Shown one piece after another: positions 1-9,254 of a stretch of 64,000 nt of DNA; the first letter of the stretch is position 1; every line of letters starts with the position of its first letter. Source of the stretch: JACOND01 sp965202795. GTDB taxonomy: Bacteria > Bdellovibrionota > Bdellovibrionia > Bdellovibrionales > UBA1609. The position numbers and the translations under genes were made by a program. Under the pieces are notes generated by a model, which ran no database searches, had not been told where the DNA came from, and saw nothing but the letters and a program-made list of their open reading frames with translations. The DNA is taken from NCBI GenBank assembly GCA_965202795.1, contig OZ241848.1, positions 186,001-250,000 of the forward strand, written 5' to 3'.

Positions 1-2
1 TG

Positions 3-263
3 TTTTATTTTAACGGGGAGCTGGAGTTCCCGCTGATTTCCAGGGCGCGGCTGCGGGGGGCGGTTTTTTTTGATATGGGGGAGGCCAATGACAAGCTGAG
101 CTTTCATCCCAGCCGGGGGCTTCGGGCCAACACCGGATTTGGGCTTCGCTGGGCCTCTCCAATGGGGCCGGTCCGGCTGGACTGGGGGGTCCCCTTCCAG
201 ATAAAAGAGGAGTATGGAGAGAAAAATCTGGAGTTTCACTTCAGCATGGGAAGCCCGTTTTAG
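3..263 (+). CDS. bamA: Outer membrane assembly factor BamA, C-terminal end (partial)
   Basis: The reading frame is open from the window edge and runs to TAG at 263. The visible 86 residues read like the last strands of the BamA barrel: a strand with NGELEFPLI, then LRGAVFFDMG, then GLRANTGFGLRWASPMGPVRLDWGVP, ending in a terminal Phe as outer-membrane barrels do. BamA inserts beta-barrel proteins into the outer membrane. The periplasmic chaperone gene skp follows 127 bp downstream, the usual partner arrangement. The N-terminal POTRA domains and most of the barrel lie outside the window. Confidence 0.9.
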   Translation, partial: FYFNGELEFPLISRARLRGAVFFDMGEANDKLSFHPSRGLRANTGFGLRWASPMGPVRLDWGVPFQIKEEYGEKNLEFHFSMGSPF

Positions 264-390
264 GCCGCCGGGATCTTTTTAGTTGACCGCGGCGGAAAAA
301 GCTTTAGTTTGAGGAGAAGGGCGGGCTGGCTCTGCCGCGCCCGCCTGGAAACAGCCGGGGAAGGCAAAAAAGGCAAATAGGGAGGCAAAA

Positions 391-945
391 ATGGAGAGAC
401 AGCGGAATATGAGGCATCGCGGGATGGCGGCTTTGGCCGCGCTGGGCTTGTTGCCGGGGATTGTTTTCGGCCATGGCGCGGCGGCTCATAATGCGGAGGC
501 CAAGATCGGATATGTCAACGCGCCCAAGGCCATTGAGACCGCAAAGCATGGGAAGCGGGTCAAGGCTCAGCTGGAGCGCGAGCTGGAGCGCGCGAAAAAA
601 AGCATGGCGGACATTGAAAACAGCCTGAAAAAAGAAAAAGAGAGCCTGGAAAAACAGGCCCCTCTGCTTTCGGAAAAGGCAAGAGCCCAAAAAATCCAGC
701 AGTTTCAGCAGAGGGTGATCGAGTCGCAAAAGAAAATGGAGGACAGGCAGCGAAAGCTGCAGGCCCTGGAAAAGCGGCTCATGGGGCCTGTCATTGAAAA
801 TCTGAAGGCTGTGATTGGCGAGCTGGCGAAAAAAGAGGGCTATCAGGTGATTTACGATTCTGGCGGAAAAGACATCCTCTGGGTCTCCCCCGGCGCTGAT
901 CTGACGGCCAGGGCGGTGTCGCTCCTCAACAAGCGGCTCAAATAA
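391..945 (+). CDS. skp: Periplasmic chaperone Skp/OmpH family
   Basis: The 184-residue protein has an N-terminal hydrophobic export signal (about residues 12-32), then the family start KIGYVNAPKAIE, a long charged coiled coil (about 55-145) and a C-terminal segment with YQVIYDSGGKDILWV and DLTARAVSLLNKR, which matches the end of Skp proteins. Skp trimers carry unfolded outer-membrane proteins across the periplasm to BamA. The start is supported by GGAGG just upstream of the ATG. The position directly after bamA fits the conserved gene pair. Confidence 0.88.
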   Translation: MERQRNMRHRGMAALAALGLLPGIVFGHGAAAHNAEAKIGYVNAPKAIETAKHGKRVKAQLERELERAKKSMADIENSLKKEKESLEKQAPLLSEKARAQKIQQFQQRVIESQKKMEDRQRKLQALEKRLMGPVIENLKAVIGELAKKEGYQVIYDSGGKDILWVSPGADLTARAVSLLNKRLK

Positions 946-1066
946 GGGCCTCGGCTTTGGCCGCGCGGGGCTTTTGGCGCGGCGGCCCCTGTTTTTTTTG
1001 GGGGCTAAAAAAAAACAAAATACAACAGGCGGCGAAGCCGCGGGGCGGAAAGCCGGGCGGCGCGGC

Positions 1067-2059
1067 ATGAAAAAGCTCATTATCAGCCCCGCCTCCCCCT
1101 CAAAGCCGCCCCTGCCGCCCCTGCCGCCCCTTGTCCTGACCATAGGCTGCTTTGACGGCATTCATCTTGGGCACCAAAGCCTGATCAGAGCGCTCAAAGC
1201 GGAGGCTCAAAGCCTTAAGGCAAAATCCTGCCTCTGCCTCCTGGATCCTCACCCCCAAAAGACGCTGAATCCGGGCGGAGGGTTTCAAAGGCTTTGCGCC
1301 GTTAAAGAAACAGAAACGCTGCTCCGGCCCTGGGGGCTGGATTACTTTGGAATCATTAATTTCACGCGGAAATTCTCCCAGACGCCGCCGGAGGATTTTC
1401 TGCGGCTGTTTGTCAAGCCCCGGCTCAAGCCTAAAAAAATCATTGCGGGCCATGATTTTTCATTTGGCGCGGGCGGCAGCGGGGATTTCCGCCTTTTAAA
1501 ACGGCTGGGCCGGGAGCTGGGGATTTCGGCCCGGCAAATTCCGCCGGCCCTTTATAAAAAGGAGCCGGTCTCCAGCTCCCGGATCCGCCGCGCCCTGACT
1601 CTCGGCCGGATGGAGCTGGCGGCGGCCATGCTGGGGCGGCCGTTTTCTATTCGCGGCCCGGTCAAAAAGGGCGAAGGCCGGGGAAGCCGGCTCGGCTTTC
1701 CCACGGCCAATCTTTGTTTGAAAGGGAAATTTCTGCCCAAAAAGGGCGTATACGCCGCAAAAGCTCAAATCATCAAAAAGGGGGGAAGGGGGAGGGGGCG
1801 CCCTTTGGGCCTGTGGAGAAAAGCAGCGGTCAATATCGGCTGCCGCCCGACCTTTCGCAGCGCCCGCCCGGCGGAGGCCCTGGCGGAGGCCCACATCATC
1901 CGGGAATCCGCAGATCCCGCCGCCATCAGTGATTTGCGCGGGGCGGAGCTGGAGCTGGACCTGATCCGCTTCCTCCGCGAAGAAAGGGCTTTTGCCGGCC
2001 CGGAGGCGCTGAAAAGGCAGATCAAAAAAGACCTTCAGGAAACCCTTAAAATATTTTGA
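1067..2059 (+). CDS. ribF: Bifunctional riboflavin kinase / FAD synthetase
   Basis: The protein makes FMN from riboflavin and then FAD. The N-terminal nucleotidyltransferase domain shows TIGCFDGIHLGHQSLI near residue 25, the HIGH-like signature, and later GHDFSFGAGGSGDF and VSSSRIRRAL. The C-terminal riboflavin kinase domain starts around RPFSIRGPVKKGEGRGSRLGFPTANL and contains AAVNIGCRPTF. From the ATG at 1067 it is 330 residues, close to the family's usual 310. An in-frame ATG at 974 would add 31 low-complexity residues and is less likely; neither start has a strong ribosome site. A low-complexity insert (KKGGRGRGR) lies in the kinase domain. Confidence 0.87.
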   Translation: MKKLIISPASPSKPPLPPLPPLVLTIGCFDGIHLGHQSLIRALKAEAQSLKAKSCLCLLDPHPQKTLNPGGGFQRLCAVKETETLLRPWGLDYFGIINFTRKFSQTPPEDFLRLFVKPRLKPKKIIAGHDFSFGAGGSGDFRLLKRLGRELGISARQIPPALYKKEPVSSSRIRRALTLGRMELAAAMLGRPFSIRGPVKKGEGRGSRLGFPTANLCLKGKFLPKKGVYAAKAQIIKKGGRGRGRPLGLWRKAAVNIGCRPTFRSARPAEALAEAHIIRESADPAAISDLRGAELELDLIRFLREERAFAGPEALKRQIKKDLQETLKIF

Positions 2060-2080
2060 TATCCCGCCGATAAGTCAAAT

Positions 2081-3862
2081 ATGGGAGCCGCCAAAGCAGC
2101 TTTAAAGAAAAAACAGAGCCTGGGCCGTCATGGCCGGGAGAAAAAGCTGGCCATTGTCCGCCAGAAATCCGCGGCGGTTTCCAGGATATCCGCCGATTCA
2201 AAAGATTTTCTGAAAAGCCTCTGCCAGAGCGGCGACGGCAGCGATCGCTCCAAAACGCTCGACACCCTTATAGAAAAGGGCTATGTGAGCGAGGATGAAA
2301 TCGTCGATATTTTTGCCAGGGAATACAATATTGAGGGAATCTCCAACCTGAATGAATACAAAATCCAGCCTGAGATTTTAAAGCTGATCCCGCAAAAAAT
2401 CTGTGAAAAGCATTTGCTTGTCCCCCTTACAAAAATAGACAAAACCCTTGTGGTTGTTTTTTCCGACCCGTCAAATTTCCATATCAGGGACAATCTCTCC
2501 CTGATCACCGGATGCAAAATTCAGCCGGCGGTCGCCGCCCGCTCCGCCATCAGGGAGATTTTAAACAAGCTTCTGGACAAAAAAGACACCATAAACAGCC
2601 TGTTTTACGACATGGATATGGAAAACATCAGCCTGGATGAGGAGGACACCATTGATCTGGAGAAGGAAAAAGCCGCCGCGGACTCCTCGCCCATTATATC
2701 TTTTGTGAATTTGATTTTTTCCGACGCCATCCGGCTCAACTCATCTGACATCCATGTGGAAAATTATGAAAAGGGATTCCGCATCCGCTACCGCATCGAT
2801 GGCATGCTGTATGAAAAGCACAGCCTCCCAAAAGAAATGTCTTCGGCCATTATTTCCCGGATTAAAGTCATATCCAATATGGACATCAGCGAAAAAAGGC
2901 GGCCGCAGGACGCCCGGCTGAAGCTGCGAATGGGCAAGTCCGAGCTGAACATGCGGGTCAACACAACGCCCACAGTGAATGGGGAAAAAATCGTTCTGAG
3001 GATTCTTGACAACTCCTCCCTTCAGACAGACATGTCAAAACTGGGCATGGAGTTTGATCAGCTGACAATGTTTAAAGAGGCGCTGCTGCAGCCGCAGGGG
3101 ATGATTTTGATGACAGGGCCCACGGGATCTGGAAAAACCACCACAATTTACTCAGGGCTTTTGCAGCTGAACACGCCAGAGAGAAACATCTCCACAGCGG
3201 AGGATCCTGTGGAGTTTCGCATTCACGGCATCAATCAGGTCCAGATGAATCCAAAAGTGGGGCTGGATTTTTCCAGCGCCTTGAGGGCTTTTTTGCGGCA
3301 GGACCCGGATGTGATTTTGGTTGGGGAGATCAGGGATATGGAAACCGCCGGGATCGCCTTCAAAGCCTCCGCCACAGGCCACCTGGTTTTAAGCACCCTT
3401 CACACAAACGACACGGCCTCCACTGTCACGAGGCTTTTGAGCATGGGGGTTCCAAACTACAGCGTCGCCGACAATATTTCTCTGATCATCTCCCAAAGGC
3501 TTTTGCGCCGGCTTTGCGTCAAATGCCGCTCGCCGGCCCCGGAGGATTCTCTTGAAACGCTGACAAAAATTGGCGCGGCGGAGGAGGACATTCACCTCTA
3601 CAAGGGGAATGTCTATAACAAGGGGCAGGGCTGCTCGCAGTGCGGAGATCTTGGCTATAAGGGCCGTGTGGCTGTTTATGAGATGATGTCCATGTCCCCT
3701 GAGATCAAAGAGGGGGTTTTTGAGTCTCTTTCGCCGGCGGCCCTGAAAGAGCGGGCCGTCAAGAGGGGAAACATGAAAACCCTGCGGCAAAACGCCCTTT
3801 TGAAGCTGAGACAGGGTTTGACCAGCATAGACGAGGTTGTCCGGGCCACTGTGCTGGAGTAA
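2081..3862 (+). CDS. pilB: Type IV pilus assembly ATPase PilB (GspE family)
   Basis: This 593-residue hexameric ATPase powers pilus extension from the cytoplasmic face. An N-terminal MshEN-like domain (about 40-170) precedes the core. Visible motifs are Walker A GPTGSGKTTT near residue 346, the Asp box EDPVEF, Walker B with DPDVILVGEIRD, and the His box STLHTND. Four cysteines, C479/C482 and C518/C521, form the zinc-binding tetracysteine typical of PilB. pilT and pilC follow in the same direction. No clear ribosome site precedes the ATG, which lies only 21 bp after ribF, so translation may be coupled. Confidence 0.93.
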   Translation: MGAAKAALKKKQSLGRHGREKKLAIVRQKSAAVSRISADSKDFLKSLCQSGDGSDRSKTLDTLIEKGYVSEDEIVDIFAREYNIEGISNLNEYKIQPEILKLIPQKICEKHLLVPLTKIDKTLVVVFSDPSNFHIRDNLSLITGCKIQPAVAARSAIREILNKLLDKKDTINSLFYDMDMENISLDEEDTIDLEKEKAAADSSPIISFVNLIFSDAIRLNSSDIHVENYEKGFRIRYRIDGMLYEKHSLPKEMSSAIISRIKVISNMDISEKRRPQDARLKLRMGKSELNMRVNTTPTVNGEKIVLRILDNSSLQTDMSKLGMEFDQLTMFKEALLQPQGMILMTGPTGSGKTTTIYSGLLQLNTPERNISTAEDPVEFRIHGINQVQMNPKVGLDFSSALRAFLRQDPDVILVGEIRDMETAGIAFKASATGHLVLSTLHTNDTASTVTRLLSMGVPNYSVADNISLIISQRLLRRLCVKCRSPAPEDSLETLTKIGAAEEDIHLYKGNVYNKGQGCSQCGDLGYKGRVAVYEMMSMSPEIKEGVFESLSPAALKERAVKRGNMKTLRQNALLKLRQGLTSIDEVVRATVLE

Positions 3863-3931
3863 GGGCGGGGGCTTGAGGCGCGGGACGCCCTGCCGGGGGC
3901 CGGGCCGCATAAGAAAAAAAAAGGAGGGAAT

Positions 3932-5005
3932 ATGATTTCCATTGTTCAAATTTTAAAGCTGGCTGCCGAGAAAAAAGCCTCGGATGTCCACCTGACCGCC
4001 AACAGCCCGCCGATTTTGCGGGTCAATGGCTCGATTTTCCGCGTAAACAACCCGCCGCTAAATTCAGAGCAGGTAAAAAACCTGTGCTACGCCCTTATCT
4101 CCGACGAGCAAAAGTCCCGGTTTGAATCTGAAAAATATCTGGACTTCAGCTTTTTTGTAAAAAACCTGGCCCGCTTCCGGGGCGCGCTGTTTTATCAAAA
4201 AGCCTCTGTGGCCGGCGTGTTCCGCCTGCTGAATTTTTCCGCTCCAAGACTGGAGGATCTGGATCTGCCTCCCTCTGTTCAGGATGTGATCCACTACCCT
4301 TACGGCCTTGTTTTGATCACAGGGCCCACAGGATCAGGGAAAAGCACCACGCTGGCCGCCTGCATCAGCAGCATCAACAAGCTGCGCCGGGGCCATATTT
4401 TGACCATAGAGGATCCGATAGAGATCATTCACCATCATAACAGCTGCATCGTCAACCAGAGAGAGCTGGGCGTGGACTGCCGGAGCTTTGGAGAGGCCCT
4501 GAAAAGCGCCCTTCGCGTTGACCCTGATATCTGCCTGGTCGGCGAGATGAGGGACAGGGAGACCATAGAGGCCACTTTGAAGCTGGCGGAAACCGGGCAC
4601 CTGGTTTTTTCCACCCTTCACACAAACACCGCGCCGAAAAGCATAGACAGAATCCTGGGGGTTTTTGACCTGTCCGACAGGGACATGATTCAAAACCAGC
4701 TGAGCACAGTCCTGCAGGCTGTTGTCTCCCAGAGGCTGGTTCCCACGGAGCAGGGCGGGCGGCAGGTTGTGGCCGAAGTGCTTTTGGTCAACCCCGCGGT
4801 CAGAAATCTTATCCGCGAGGGGAAAGTTTACCAGATATACAGCGTTATGCAGACAAACAGGGAGCAGGGAATGATGACCATGAACGCCCATCTGACGGAT
4901 TTGGTTTCCGCGGGGACAGTCAGCCAGAAAGAGGCCTTTAAGGTCTCTCCGGAAAAAGAGGAGCTTTATCAGCTGTTTAAAAAAAGAAGGCTGCTGGCCG
5001 CTTGA
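3932..5005 (+). CDS. pilT: Type IV pilus retraction ATPase PilT
   Basis: The 357-residue protein starts with the PilT-type N-terminal domain KKASDVHLTANSPPILRVNG and has Walker A GPTGSGKST near residue 132, Walker B with DPDICLVGEMRD, and the His box STLHTNTA. The C-terminal AVRNLIREGK segment is the signature linked to retraction. It lacks the tetracysteine zinc site seen in PilB, as expected. It depolymerises pili for twitching and uptake. An AAGGAGGGA ribosome site stands directly before the ATG. It lies between pilB and pilC, a frequent order. Confidence 0.93.
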   Translation: MISIVQILKLAAEKKASDVHLTANSPPILRVNGSIFRVNNPPLNSEQVKNLCYALISDEQKSRFESEKYLDFSFFVKNLARFRGALFYQKASVAGVFRLLNFSAPRLEDLDLPPSVQDVIHYPYGLVLITGPTGSGKSTTLAACISSINKLRRGHILTIEDPIEIIHHHNSCIVNQRELGVDCRSFGEALKSALRVDPDICLVGEMRDRETIEATLKLAETGHLVFSTLHTNTAPKSIDRILGVFDLSDRDMIQNQLSTVLQAVVSQRLVPTEQGGRQVVAEVLLVNPAVRNLIREGKVYQIYSVMQTNREQGMMTMNAHLTDLVSAGTVSQKEAFKVSPEKEELYQLFKKRRLLAA

Positions 5006-5050
5006 TTTTGCGCGGCCGGCATAAACAGACAAAACAGCGGGAGGAAAAAA

Positions 5051-6250
5051 ATGCCAGTTTATAATTATCAGGCGGAAAGCCAGGGAAAAATCATTAAGGG
5101 AAAAATGAAGGCGCCAACCGTTCAGGCGGTCAACATGAAGCTGAAAGCTCAGGGGATGGAGCCTATATATGTCATGGAGAAGTCTTTGATGGCTTTTGCC
5201 AGCGGAGGAAAGGGCGTCAAAACAAAAGACCTTTTGTTTTTCACAAGGCAGCTGGCTTTTTTGCTCACCTCCGGCGTGTCTCTGATCCAGGCTCTCAATA
5301 TGTGCGAAAACCTGACAGCCAACCTGCGCCTCAAGTCGGTTTTGAAGGATCTGATAAAAGATGTGGAGGGCGGAAAAAGCTTTTCCAGGTCCCTTTACAG
5401 AAAGCCCAATGTCTTTGACGGATTTTATGTCAATATGGTGGCCTGCGCCGAAGAGACCGGGCTTCTGGACAAAGTGCTTGGGGACCTGGCCGACTATATA
5501 GAAAAATCAGAGTCTGTCAAGTCAAAGGTGCGCTCGGCTATGATGTATCCGGCGATTGTTCTGGCCATTTCCTTTTCCATTATCATAGGAATTATTGTTG
5601 TGATTGTTCCGAAATTTGAATCTCTTTACGCAAGCAGCAAGGGGGCGGAGCTTCCCGCTTTGACTCAGGCTTTTGTGAATTTGAGCCATGCGCTTAGAGA
5701 GCAGTGGCTTCTGATTGCCTTTGCCGCTGCGGGGATTCCTTTTCTTCTCTGGCAGTATTTTCGGACAGAATCCGGCCATGCGCAAAAGGCCGCGCTGATC
5801 AAGATGCTGCCTCTTTTCAGCGGCCTTTTTTACAAGAGCGCTCTGGCCCGGTTTTGCCGCTCTTTTTTCTCCCTCCTGAAAGCGGGGGTTAATTTTCTGG
5901 ACGCTTTGGAGGCGGCGAAAAACATCGCCATGCACAATGACCTGACGCGGGGGCTGAACACGGCAAAAAACTTTATCTCTCAGGGAAAGGGCTTTGCAAA
6001 AGGGCTGAGGCACAGCAAAATGTTTCCCGATTTGATTGTAAATATGACAGAGGTGGCCGAGGAGAGCGGAAAAATCGACGAAACTTACGAAAAGCTGACA
6101 GTTTATTATGAGGAAGACCTGAACAACACAATCGCCGGGCTGATCAAAATGATTGAGCCGATACTGATTGTTTTTCTTGGAGGGGCCATCGGCATTATTA
6201 TTTTGGCCCTTTATCTGCCGGTGTTTCAAATGGGGGATGTTGTCGGCTGA
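5051..6250 (+). CDS. pilC: Type IV pilus inner membrane platform protein PilC
   Basis: The 399-residue protein has the two tandem GspF domains of the platform family: the first near residues 60-185 (DLLFFTRQLAFLLTSGVSLIQAL) and the second near 265-390 (ARFCRSFFSLLKAGVNFLDAL). Three strongly hydrophobic segments lie at about 165-190, 215-235 and 370-392. PilC couples the cytoplasmic ATPases to pilin addition and removal in the inner membrane. A GGGAGG ribosome site precedes the ATG. It is the third gene of a pilB-pilT-pilC run. Confidence 0.92.
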   Translation: MPVYNYQAESQGKIIKGKMKAPTVQAVNMKLKAQGMEPIYVMEKSLMAFASGGKGVKTKDLLFFTRQLAFLLTSGVSLIQALNMCENLTANLRLKSVLKDLIKDVEGGKSFSRSLYRKPNVFDGFYVNMVACAEETGLLDKVLGDLADYIEKSESVKSKVRSAMMYPAIVLAISFSIIIGIIVVIVPKFESLYASSKGAELPALTQAFVNLSHALREQWLLIAFAAAGIPFLLWQYFRTESGHAQKAALIKMLPLFSGLFYKSALARFCRSFFSLLKAGVNFLDALEAAKNIAMHNDLTRGLNTAKNFISQGKGFAKGLRHSKMFPDLIVNMTEVAEESGKIDETYEKLTVYYEEDLNNTIAGLIKMIEPILIVFLGGAIGIIILALYLPVFQMGDVVG

Positions 6251-6316
6251 GCGGGCGCCGCGGCGGGCGGATCAAAAAACGCTCCGCCGGACAAAATCTG
6301 GCAGCCGGCAGCCCCC

Positions 6317-7708
6317 TTGAAAGAGATTTTTCCGCAGAAGGGGGTTTTCGCCGCGGGGCTTCAAAAAATGCCATCTTTATCAGCAGATCTTCCGGCGGAC
6401 TTTAAAATTCTGGCTCAGCCGGCCGGGATTCATTTGTTCAGGGGGGCTGTTCATCTTGGCGCCCTGGCGGCGCTTGTCATCCATCAGTTTCTTTTTCCCC
6501 TGTTTGTCAGCCCGCAGCTTTCGGTTTCCCTTTATTCCCTTTGCGCCTTTATGCTGCTGGCTGACGGGCTGCTCTGGCTGTTTCTTCAGGAAAGCGGCAG
6601 GCCTGGCGCGCCGCGCCAGGCGCTGTTTGTTTTGGAGGCGCTGTTTTTTTTCTGTCTGGCGCTTATTCTCGGCCCCGCCGCCGCCGCCATGATTTTGCCG
6701 GCGGCTTTTGTTGTGATTTCCGCCTTCAGCCTTTACAGCGGCTGGCGGGGGGCAGCGGCTTTCGCGCTTTCGCTGTCTGGGCTTATTCCGCTGGCTTTTC
6801 TGCTCCATGGCTTTGAGCCGGGCGAAAACGACCGGTGGAAAGCGGTTTTGGCTTTCTGGAATTTTGGGCTTGGCGCCGCGGTTTTGTTTGGCGGGCTTTT
6901 GGCGCGGGCGGCGGGCGCCGGGCGGCCTTTGGGATGGGGCGGCGCTGAGGCAGAAAAAGCCGGAGGGCCGGCGGCGAGCGGCTCCCCGCTGGCGCCGGGC
7001 ATAGAGATGTCTCTCAATCTGGCCCGAAAAAAAATAAAGCCGGCGCTGAATTTTCTGGCGCGCAATTTTCCGGATTCTTCAGGGCCGGACTCTTCAAAAA
7101 AAAGCCGCTTTTTTGGGAAAGGCCCAGCTTTTTCGCCAGAGGAGTGCAAAAAAAGGCTTCAGGGCCTGCAGGGCTTTATTGAGCGCTTTATTCAGTTTGC
7201 CGAGCCTGAGGAGGCGGGCGGGCCGCCCCATCTCCTGCATATTAAAAGCCTTTTAAGCCAGGCATTGAAACATCTGGATGAACATCCCGACCGGCCCAAA
7301 AACCTTGAAATCTCCATGAACTGCGGCGGCGGGGAGAAAGCCAAAGGCAGCGGAAAGCTGCTGGAAAAAGCCTTTGAGAATATTTTAATTAATGCTTTTC
7401 AGGCGGTTAAGCTTAAAGGCCCGCTGCGGCCAAAAATACATATCAGGGCCTTTAATGAGGGCGGCTGGCTGGTTCTGGAGTTTTGGGATAATGGCCATGG
7501 AATATTGGAGGACGACAAAAAAAAGCTTTTTGACCCCCTGTTCAGCAAAAGCTTTGATGAGCTTCGCGGGCTGGGCCTGGCGGAGGCCCAAAAAATTGTC
7601 CGATTTCACAAGGGATCAATAGAGGCGGAAACCTCAGACAAGGGGACTGTTTTCCGGATCAGGCTGCCGCTCGCCACAGACAAAGCCCCGCTCCCGCTCA
7701 GCGCCTAA
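6317..7708 (+). CDS. PilS-like membrane sensor with HATPase domain but no phospho-acceptor His
   Basis: The N-terminal half (about residues 38-205) has five or six hydrophobic helices. The C-terminal half is a GHKL ATPase domain: N-box FENILINAFQAV, G1 DNGHGI, F-box LFDPLFS and G2 LRGLGLAEAQ. PilS kinases that control pilin transcription have this design and often sit beside pilBC. Where a DHp helix would carry the H-box (H-E-x-x-N-P-L), the sequence reads ARKKIKPALN, with no histidine. The first start is a TTG at 6317; an in-frame ATG at 6368 is equally plausible and neither has a clear ribosome site. No regulator gene follows. The role as a kinase is therefore uncertain. Confidence 0.65.
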   Translation: MKEIFPQKGVFAAGLQKMPSLSADLPADFKILAQPAGIHLFRGAVHLGALAALVIHQFLFPLFVSPQLSVSLYSLCAFMLLADGLLWLFLQESGRPGAPRQALFVLEALFFFCLALILGPAAAAMILPAAFVVISAFSLYSGWRGAAAFALSLSGLIPLAFLLHGFEPGENDRWKAVLAFWNFGLGAAVLFGGLLARAAGAGRPLGWGGAEAEKAGGPAASGSPLAPGIEMSLNLARKKIKPALNFLARNFPDSSGPDSSKKSRFFGKGPAFSPEECKKRLQGLQGFIERFIQFAEPEEAGGPPHLLHIKSLLSQALKHLDEHPDRPKNLEISMNCGGGEKAKGSGKLLEKAFENILINAFQAVKLKGPLRPKIHIRAFNEGGWLVLEFWDNGHGILEDDKKKLFDPLFSKSFDELRGLGLAEAQKIVRFHKGSIEAETSDKGTVFRIRLPLATDKAPLPLSA

Positions 7709-7867
7709 GCCTCTCCGCCCCGCTCCCGCCCCGCGCGCGGCCCCCCGCTTTTTCGCCGGCCGGGCCGCAGCTCTCCGCCCCGCGATGAGCCTTTGTTTTC
7801 CCCCAGCTCCGGTTTTTACAGCGCCTTGCTTGACAAAGCCCTCCGGCTGAAATACAAGCTTTTTAAG

Positions 7868-7895
7868 AAAACCGCTGGTTTGCGCGGCGGTTTTT
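7868..7895 (+). terminator. Rho-independent terminator
   Basis: An 8-bp perfect stem, AAAACCGC paired with GCGGTTTT, closes an 11-nt loop and is followed by T residues. It lies between the pilus cluster and atpE and would stop read-through into atpE. Confidence 0.6.
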
Positions 7896-7976
7896 GGAAA
7901 AACCTTGGGAAGCGCCGCCTTTTAAGAGGGCGGAGGCCGTCTAAAAAGCAACATTTATTATAAGGAGAAAAAAAAA

Positions 7977-8273
7977 ATGCGAAAATTCATGTTTTTGCTG
8001 ATCGTTTTTACGCCCTGGGCTGCTGCTGCCGCTGAGGCGGCGGAGTCTGCCGGGGGCAGCGAGGGGCTGAAGGCGCTGGCCGCTTCTTTGGCCATTGCCA
8101 TTGGGGCCTTGGGCGGCGCCCTGGGACAGGGAAAGCTTGCCGCCACGGCCATGGAGGGGATTGCCCGGAACCCTCAGGCCGCAAAATCCATGTTTGTGCC
8201 CTTTATGGTGGGCTTGGCCATGATTGAGTCTCTTGTGCTCTTTTGCCTCGTCATCGCCATGATAAAAACCTGA
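7977..8273 (+). CDS. atpE: ATP synthase F0 subunit c
   Basis: The 98-residue protein has two membrane helices joined by the polar loop with ARNPQA (residues 63-68). The proton-carrying Glu84 sits in the second helix (VGLAMIESLVLF). The glycine-rich first helix IAIGALGGALGQG is characteristic. A leader-like hydrophobic N-terminus (MFLLIVFTPWAAAAA) precedes it, seen in subunit c of some deltaproteobacteria and Bdellovibrio. It stands alone, without the other atp genes. AAGGAG lies before the ATG. The c-ring converts proton flow to rotation in the inner membrane. Confidence 0.92.
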   Translation: MRKFMFLLIVFTPWAAAAAEAAESAGGSEGLKALAASLAIAIGALGGALGQGKLAATAMEGIARNPQAAKSMFVPFMVGLAMIESLVLFCLVIAMIKT

Positions 8274-8309
8274 CCGCCGGCAGGGCCGGAGGTTCGGGAA
8301 CAGGCGCCT

Positions 8310-8403
8310 CTGGAAAAGCCTGCCGCTCCGCAGCGGTTCAGGAACGGCCGCGAGGCCGGCCCAGCAAACAGGCCAGGAACGGCCGCGAGGCCGGCCCAGC
8401 AAA
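8310..8403. repeat. Family A palindromic repeat, tandem pair
   Basis: Two cores reading GGAACGGCCGCGAGGCCGGC occur 35 bp apart (8341-8360 and 8376-8395). They are preceded by the associated flank that reads TGGAAAAGCCTGCCGCTCCG. The pair directly abuts the right end of the truncated IS1111 copy. The same core and flank recur at many loci in the window. Confidence 0.8.
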
Positions 8404-9237
8404 CATATATGGACACAGCCGAAAGAAAAAAAGCGGTGGAGTGGAGTTTTCCACAAAAACCCCCGCGCCGCCAGGGAAAGCAGCTTTTTTAATCTCACCT
8501 GAAACAAGCATCGCCTTAAACAAAGGAGGCCAAAACAGCCCGCAAACCAAAAAACAGGATGAGACTGCAAACATATATCCGGCCTGTTAATGGGGCTTTT
8601 GCCCCTGGCCCTTATGAAATCCGCGCTTTTCCGCCTTATCAGGCAATCGGCGTCTTAATGCGCCCTGTTTACTCTCAGGCTCTGGAAAAGCCGGTCTTAC
8701 CTGTTTTGTCATAATGCAAACTATGGCAATCTCCTTGGTTTATGCAATGCCTTTAATCACCGCTTTAACTGCCGCTTTTCAAAATCCTCCCGCTCTTATA
8801 GCTCTTTTCAAAGCGCAGGAGCGACCACATAACCCGCGCGTTCTTGTTCGCCAAAGCCACAACCGCCTTGTTGTGCCCCCGCCTCTTCTCCACCCCCGCA
8901 GCCCACCGGGAGCGGGGGTCCTTTTTCCGCAGAGCAGGCCTTAAAGCCGCCCGCGCCCCATGAATCAAAAGACTCCGCAAATAACAATCCCCCCTCTTGC
9001 TGATGCCCAAAAGCCGGACCTTCCCCCCGCTGCTGCTCTGGCGGGGAACCAAACCCAGCCAGGCGGCGCATTCCCGGCCATTCTTAAACACCCCCGCATT
9101 CTCCCCGCAGGCCGAAACAAAGGCCGTCGCCGTCAAAAGGCCGACACCCTCCACTTTCGCGAGGCGCTGGCAAGCCTCCGACTCTTGAAAAACAGCCCCT
9201 ATCCGCTTGTCAAAGCCATCAATCCGCTTGTCAAGCT
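8404..9237 (-). mobile_element. Truncated IS1111-type element (right part only)
   Basis: These 834 bp are repeated immediately downstream at offset +834 as part of a complete element. The copy keeps the right subterminal repeat ATGGACACAGCC (8409-8420, seen on the plus strand), the long 3' non-coding region and the last 158 codons of the transposase. It stops at the junction with the next copy near 9238. The left half is missing from both sides of that copy, so a simple nested insertion would also need a deletion. Confidence 0.85.
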
Positions 9238-9238
9238 C
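8765..9238 (-). pseudogene. IS1111-type transposase, C-terminal fragment
   Basis: The frame encodes the C-terminal 158 residues of the same transposase found complete at 9599-10642, from ELDKRIDG to the end KSGS. It contains the RLAKVEGVGLLTATAF helix-hairpin-helix and the GDCYLRSLLIHGA region of the transposase_20 domain. The N-terminal DEDD nuclease domain is lost, so the product cannot be active. The few residues before ELDKR come from the neighbouring IS end. Confidence 0.88.
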
Positions 9239-9254
9239 ATATATGGACACAGCC

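Noticed and set aside
255..300. Terminator after bamA (CCGCCG ... CGGCGG)
   Set aside because: The loop is long, there is no T tract after the stem on the plus strand, and skp follows closely.
304..1161. 285-codon minus-strand frame across skp and the start of ribF
   Set aside because: Two confident plus-strand genes occupy the region, and the translation is low-complexity.
5522..6229. Long minus-strand open frame opposite pilC
   Set aside because: It is the mirror of a well-recognised gene, has no ribosome site or family motif, and reflects GC-rich codon bias.
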